From NCBI GenBank assembly GCA_041601945.1, contig JBFIHG010000011.1:1-64000 (forward strand): 64,000 nucleotides of DNA, given 5' to 3'. Of this stretch, positions 62,354-64,000 are shown piece by piece (within the stretch, counting starts at the first letter, position 1; each line of letters starts with the position of its first letter). Position numbers and translations under genes: made by a program. The DNA is from JBFJKD01 sp041601945. Its GTDB lineage: Bacteria > Pseudomonadota > Gammaproteobacteria > Pseudomonadales > Porticoccaceae. Below the pieces are notes generated by a model. That model saw nothing but the letters and a program-made list of their open reading frames with translations, was not told the DNA's origin and searched no databases.

Positions 62354-63627
62354 GCGGATTTCCCCCCGATTCTGTCAGCCACTGACATGGGTTTGGGCCA
62401 CCAATGATGTTCCCATTCATTTTCAAAAATATTTTCGATTTGCGGCCGCACATATTTAGCAAACATATCGGTGTTGTAGGTCGCCAGGTCGCGCTTCATA
62501 TTGCCGTATTGTAGTAGCACCATAAGGTTGCCGAAGTGTAGATCTTTGATTGCGGTGGTAAGTTTTTCCGCCACCTGATCCGGGGAGCCGATAACCACAA
62601 AACCTTTTTCGACCATTTCCTCGAAGCTTGGCGGGCCGCCACCGCCCTCAACCTTTGCGGCCCCAGCGCCAGCGGCGTCAGCGCCAGAAGTTTGTCCAGC
62701 CAGTTTGGCGACCTGGGATTGAGCGCGGGCGCGCAGGGTGGCTTCGGTCATGTAGCCGGGCGGTGCCACGTATTTAGGCGACACTTTGAGGGAGCGATTG
62801 TAAAAATATTCCGCCGGTTCGCGATACAGGTCGAGGGCTTCCTGTTCGGTTTCGGCCACGCCCACAAATTGCAAAAAGGCGGCGCGAAATGGGTTGGGTT
62901 CTTTGCCAAGATGTTTCATTTCCTGCCAGAAACCTTGCATCGTGGCTTGTCCAGCCAGATAACCGTAATAGGACAGGTAGGCGTAGACGTAATCCACATC
63001 GGCACACCAGCGCCAGGTTTCCACAGCGCCACCGCCGGGAATCCACACCGGCGGATGAGGTTGCTGGATTGGTCTTGGCCAGGGATTGACGTAACGCTGC
63101 TGATTAAAACGACCGTGAAAAGCAAAGGGTTCAGTTTCTGTCCAGCAGCGCATAATTAAATCGTGGGCTTCGTGGTAGCGTTGACGTAACTGACTGGGGT
63201 TTTGACCGTAGGCATAACAGGTATCCATGGGCGTTCCTACTGGAAAACCTGCTATCAAGCGGCCCCCGGACAGACAATCGAGCATCGCGAATTCTTCCGC
63301 GACCCGCGTCGGTGGGTTGTACAACGCCAGCGAGTTACCCATCACGCAGATTGCGGCATCCGTGGTGGAGCGCGCCAGCGTCGACGCCATCAAATTAGGT
63401 GAGGGCATCATGCCGTAGGCGTTGGAGTGGTGTTCGTTGACGCAGATGGCGTCAAATCCGACCGCATCCGCGTGTTCCAGCTCGCTGATAAATTCGTGGT
63501 ACATATGGTGGGCTTTGCGCGGATCGAACAATTTCGAGTTAACATCCACCCACACTGATTCATGTTGTTCAGCGAAATCCTCGGGAAGGTCCATATAGGG
63601 CATTAGATGGAAATACATTAATTTCAT
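62350..63627 (-). CDS. LLM class flavin-dependent monooxygenase
   Basis: A 425-residue luciferase-like enzyme. VGFDAICVNEHHSNAYGMMPSP near the N-terminus and LSGGRLIAGFPVGTPMD fit the bacterial luciferase alpha/alkanal monooxygenase branch. A Gly/Ala-rich insert of about 25 residues (around 320-345) precedes the last barrel part (GFVVIGSPDQVAEKL). It is coupled to the hydrolase downstream; an oxygenation-then-hydrolysis pathway is plausible but the substrate is unknown. Confidence 0.85.
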   Translation of the reverse strand: MKLMYFHLMPYMDLPEDFAEQHESVWVDVNSKLFDPRKAHHMYHEFISELEHADAVGFDAICVNEHHSNAYGMMPSPNLMASTLARSTTDAAICVMGNSLALYNPPTRVAEEFAMLDCLSGGRLIAGFPVGTPMDTCYAYGQNPSQLRQRYHEAHDLIMRCWTETEPFAFHGRFNQQRYVNPWPRPIQQPHPPVWIPGGGAVETWRWCADVDYVYAYLSYYGYLAGQATMQGFWQEMKHLGKEPNPFRAAFLQFVGVAETEQEALDLYREPAEYFYNRSLKVSPKYVAPPGYMTEATLRARAQSQVAKLAGQTSGADAAGAGAAKVEGGGGPPSFEEMVEKGFVVIGSPDQVAEKLTTAIKDLHFGNLMVLLQYGNMKRDLATYNTDMFAKYVRPQIENIFENEWEHHWWPKPMSVADRIGGKSA

Positions 63628-63744
63628 TATGTTCCCCGCAGGTCAGCGCCTGCTTTATTCGGATGATGGAAGCAGGAGCTAGTTATCTATTGAGTGTCTT
63701 GATAATAGCGAAACCTTGTATTCACCGCAACGAATGTCACGCGC

Positions 63745-63773
63745 AAAAAAAAAAGCCGCCCGGAGGCGGCCTT
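63745..63773 (-). terminator. Terminator of isocitrate lyase
   Basis: On the minus strand GCCGCC and GGCGGC arms (63770-63765 and 63760-63755) around a 4-nt loop, followed by ten T. Confidence 0.9.
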
Positions 63774-63793
63774 TATAGCGGACAATCAGTTGA

Positions 63794-64000
63794 TCAAAAT
63801 TGCTCTTCTTCGGTGGAACCCGTCAGTGCAGTTACCGAAGACTTGCCACCTTGAATTACGGTGGTCATATCGTCGAAGTAACCGGTGCCTACTTCCTGCT
63901 GGTGGGAAACGAACGTGTAGCCGCGGCTGGCTGCGGCAAATTCCGGCTCCTGCACTTTCTCAACATAATGTTTCATGCCTTCCCCGCGGGCATAGCTGTG
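63794..64000 (-). CDS. aceA: Isocitrate lyase, C-terminal part
   Basis: The last 68 codons of a gene running off the right edge. The sequence KHYVEKVQEPEFAA, then GYTFVSHQQEVGTGYFDD and GGKSSVTALTGSTEEEQF, is the C-terminus of the long (about 530-residue) isocitrate lyase of the glyoxylate shunt, which saves carbon during growth on acetate or fatty acids. The active site is outside the window. Confidence 0.93.
   Translation of the reverse strand, partial: HSYARGEGMKHYVEKVQEPEFAAASRGYTFVSHQQEVGTGYFDDMTTVIQGGKSSVTALTGSTEEEQF

Noticed and set aside
1..64000. CRISPR arrays, insertion sequences, prophage, rRNA or integrative elements
   Set aside because: No regularly spaced repeats, transposase, integrase or rRNA sequence were seen; the two tRNA genes have no repeated 3' end that would mark an attachment site.

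Overview
The window looks like chromosomal DNA of a marine-type gammaproteobacterium related to the Cellvibrionales/Spongiibacteraceae branch of the Pseudomonadales. This is inferred from gene order: tusDCBE, rne/rluC divergent, yceF, yceD-rpmF-fabD-fabG-acpP, pabC-mltG-tmk-holB-pilZ-tatD and cysB-cysH-thrH-pabB follow Pseudomonas-like order. Housekeeping genes are mixed with aromatic-compound genes typical of that group (AAHS permease, Rieske dioxygenase, hydratase-aldolase, luciferase-like oxidoreductases). I see no insertion sequence, prophage, CRISPR array or rRNA. Two tRNA genes are present, Pro(CGG) and Ser(TGA).

Layout. 1-9.9 kb: the start of an aromatic-acid permease, a GFA-family protein, DAHP synthase, an AddAB-like helicase/nuclease pair, a NUDIX hydrolase and murI. 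10-17.6 kb: rmuC, an AEC permease, DUF2489, trmA, YjbQ, an aldehyde dehydrogenase with its DUF779 partner, and a crotonase. 17.7-21.6 kb: a copper-resistance operon (His-rich secreted protein, DUF411 protein, CopA, CopB) ending in a strong terminator. 21.6-23.4 kb: a tusDCBE sulfur-relay operon with an added pterin-dehydratase-fold gene lacking its usual active-site histidines; tusD appears to start with ATT. 23.6-30.5 kb: small genes, tRNA-Pro, a TetR regulator, DUF1285 and an M20 peptidase. 30.5-34.9 kb: a leftward aromatic cluster (Rieske alpha and beta, a hydratase-aldolase-like enzyme, an LLM oxidoreductase). 35-41 kb: tRNA-Ser, rne with a leader of about 500 nt, rluC, a HAD phosphatase and yceF. 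41-50.5 kb: a fatty-acid, folate and replication operon chain that lacks the usual plsX and fabF, followed by an MBL hydrolase and a dimeric dUTPase. 50.5-56.8 kb: mdh, a peroxiredoxin, an orphan yajC, a D-cysteine-desulfhydrase-like enzyme, an AGCS symporter, a 5'-nucleotidase and a TauE/SafE permease. 56.9-61.5 kb: cysB, cysH (iron-sulfur APS-reductase type), thrH, pabB and rraA. 61.5-64 kb: an LLM monooxygenase/alpha-beta hydrolase pair and the 3' end of isocitrate lyase.

The genes group by theme. Sulfur: tus relay, cysB/cysH, TauE/SafE, D-cysteine desulfhydrase. Chorismate: DAHP synthase at the entry; PabB and PabC toward p-aminobenzoate. RNA turnover: RNase E and its inhibitor RraA. Aromatic catabolism: permease, dioxygenase, aldolase and LLM enzymes, without the electron-transfer partners or regulator of the dioxygenase. 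Several genes have a TAAAAT -10 box only 6-9 nt before the start codon, suggesting leaderless or nearly leaderless mRNAs.
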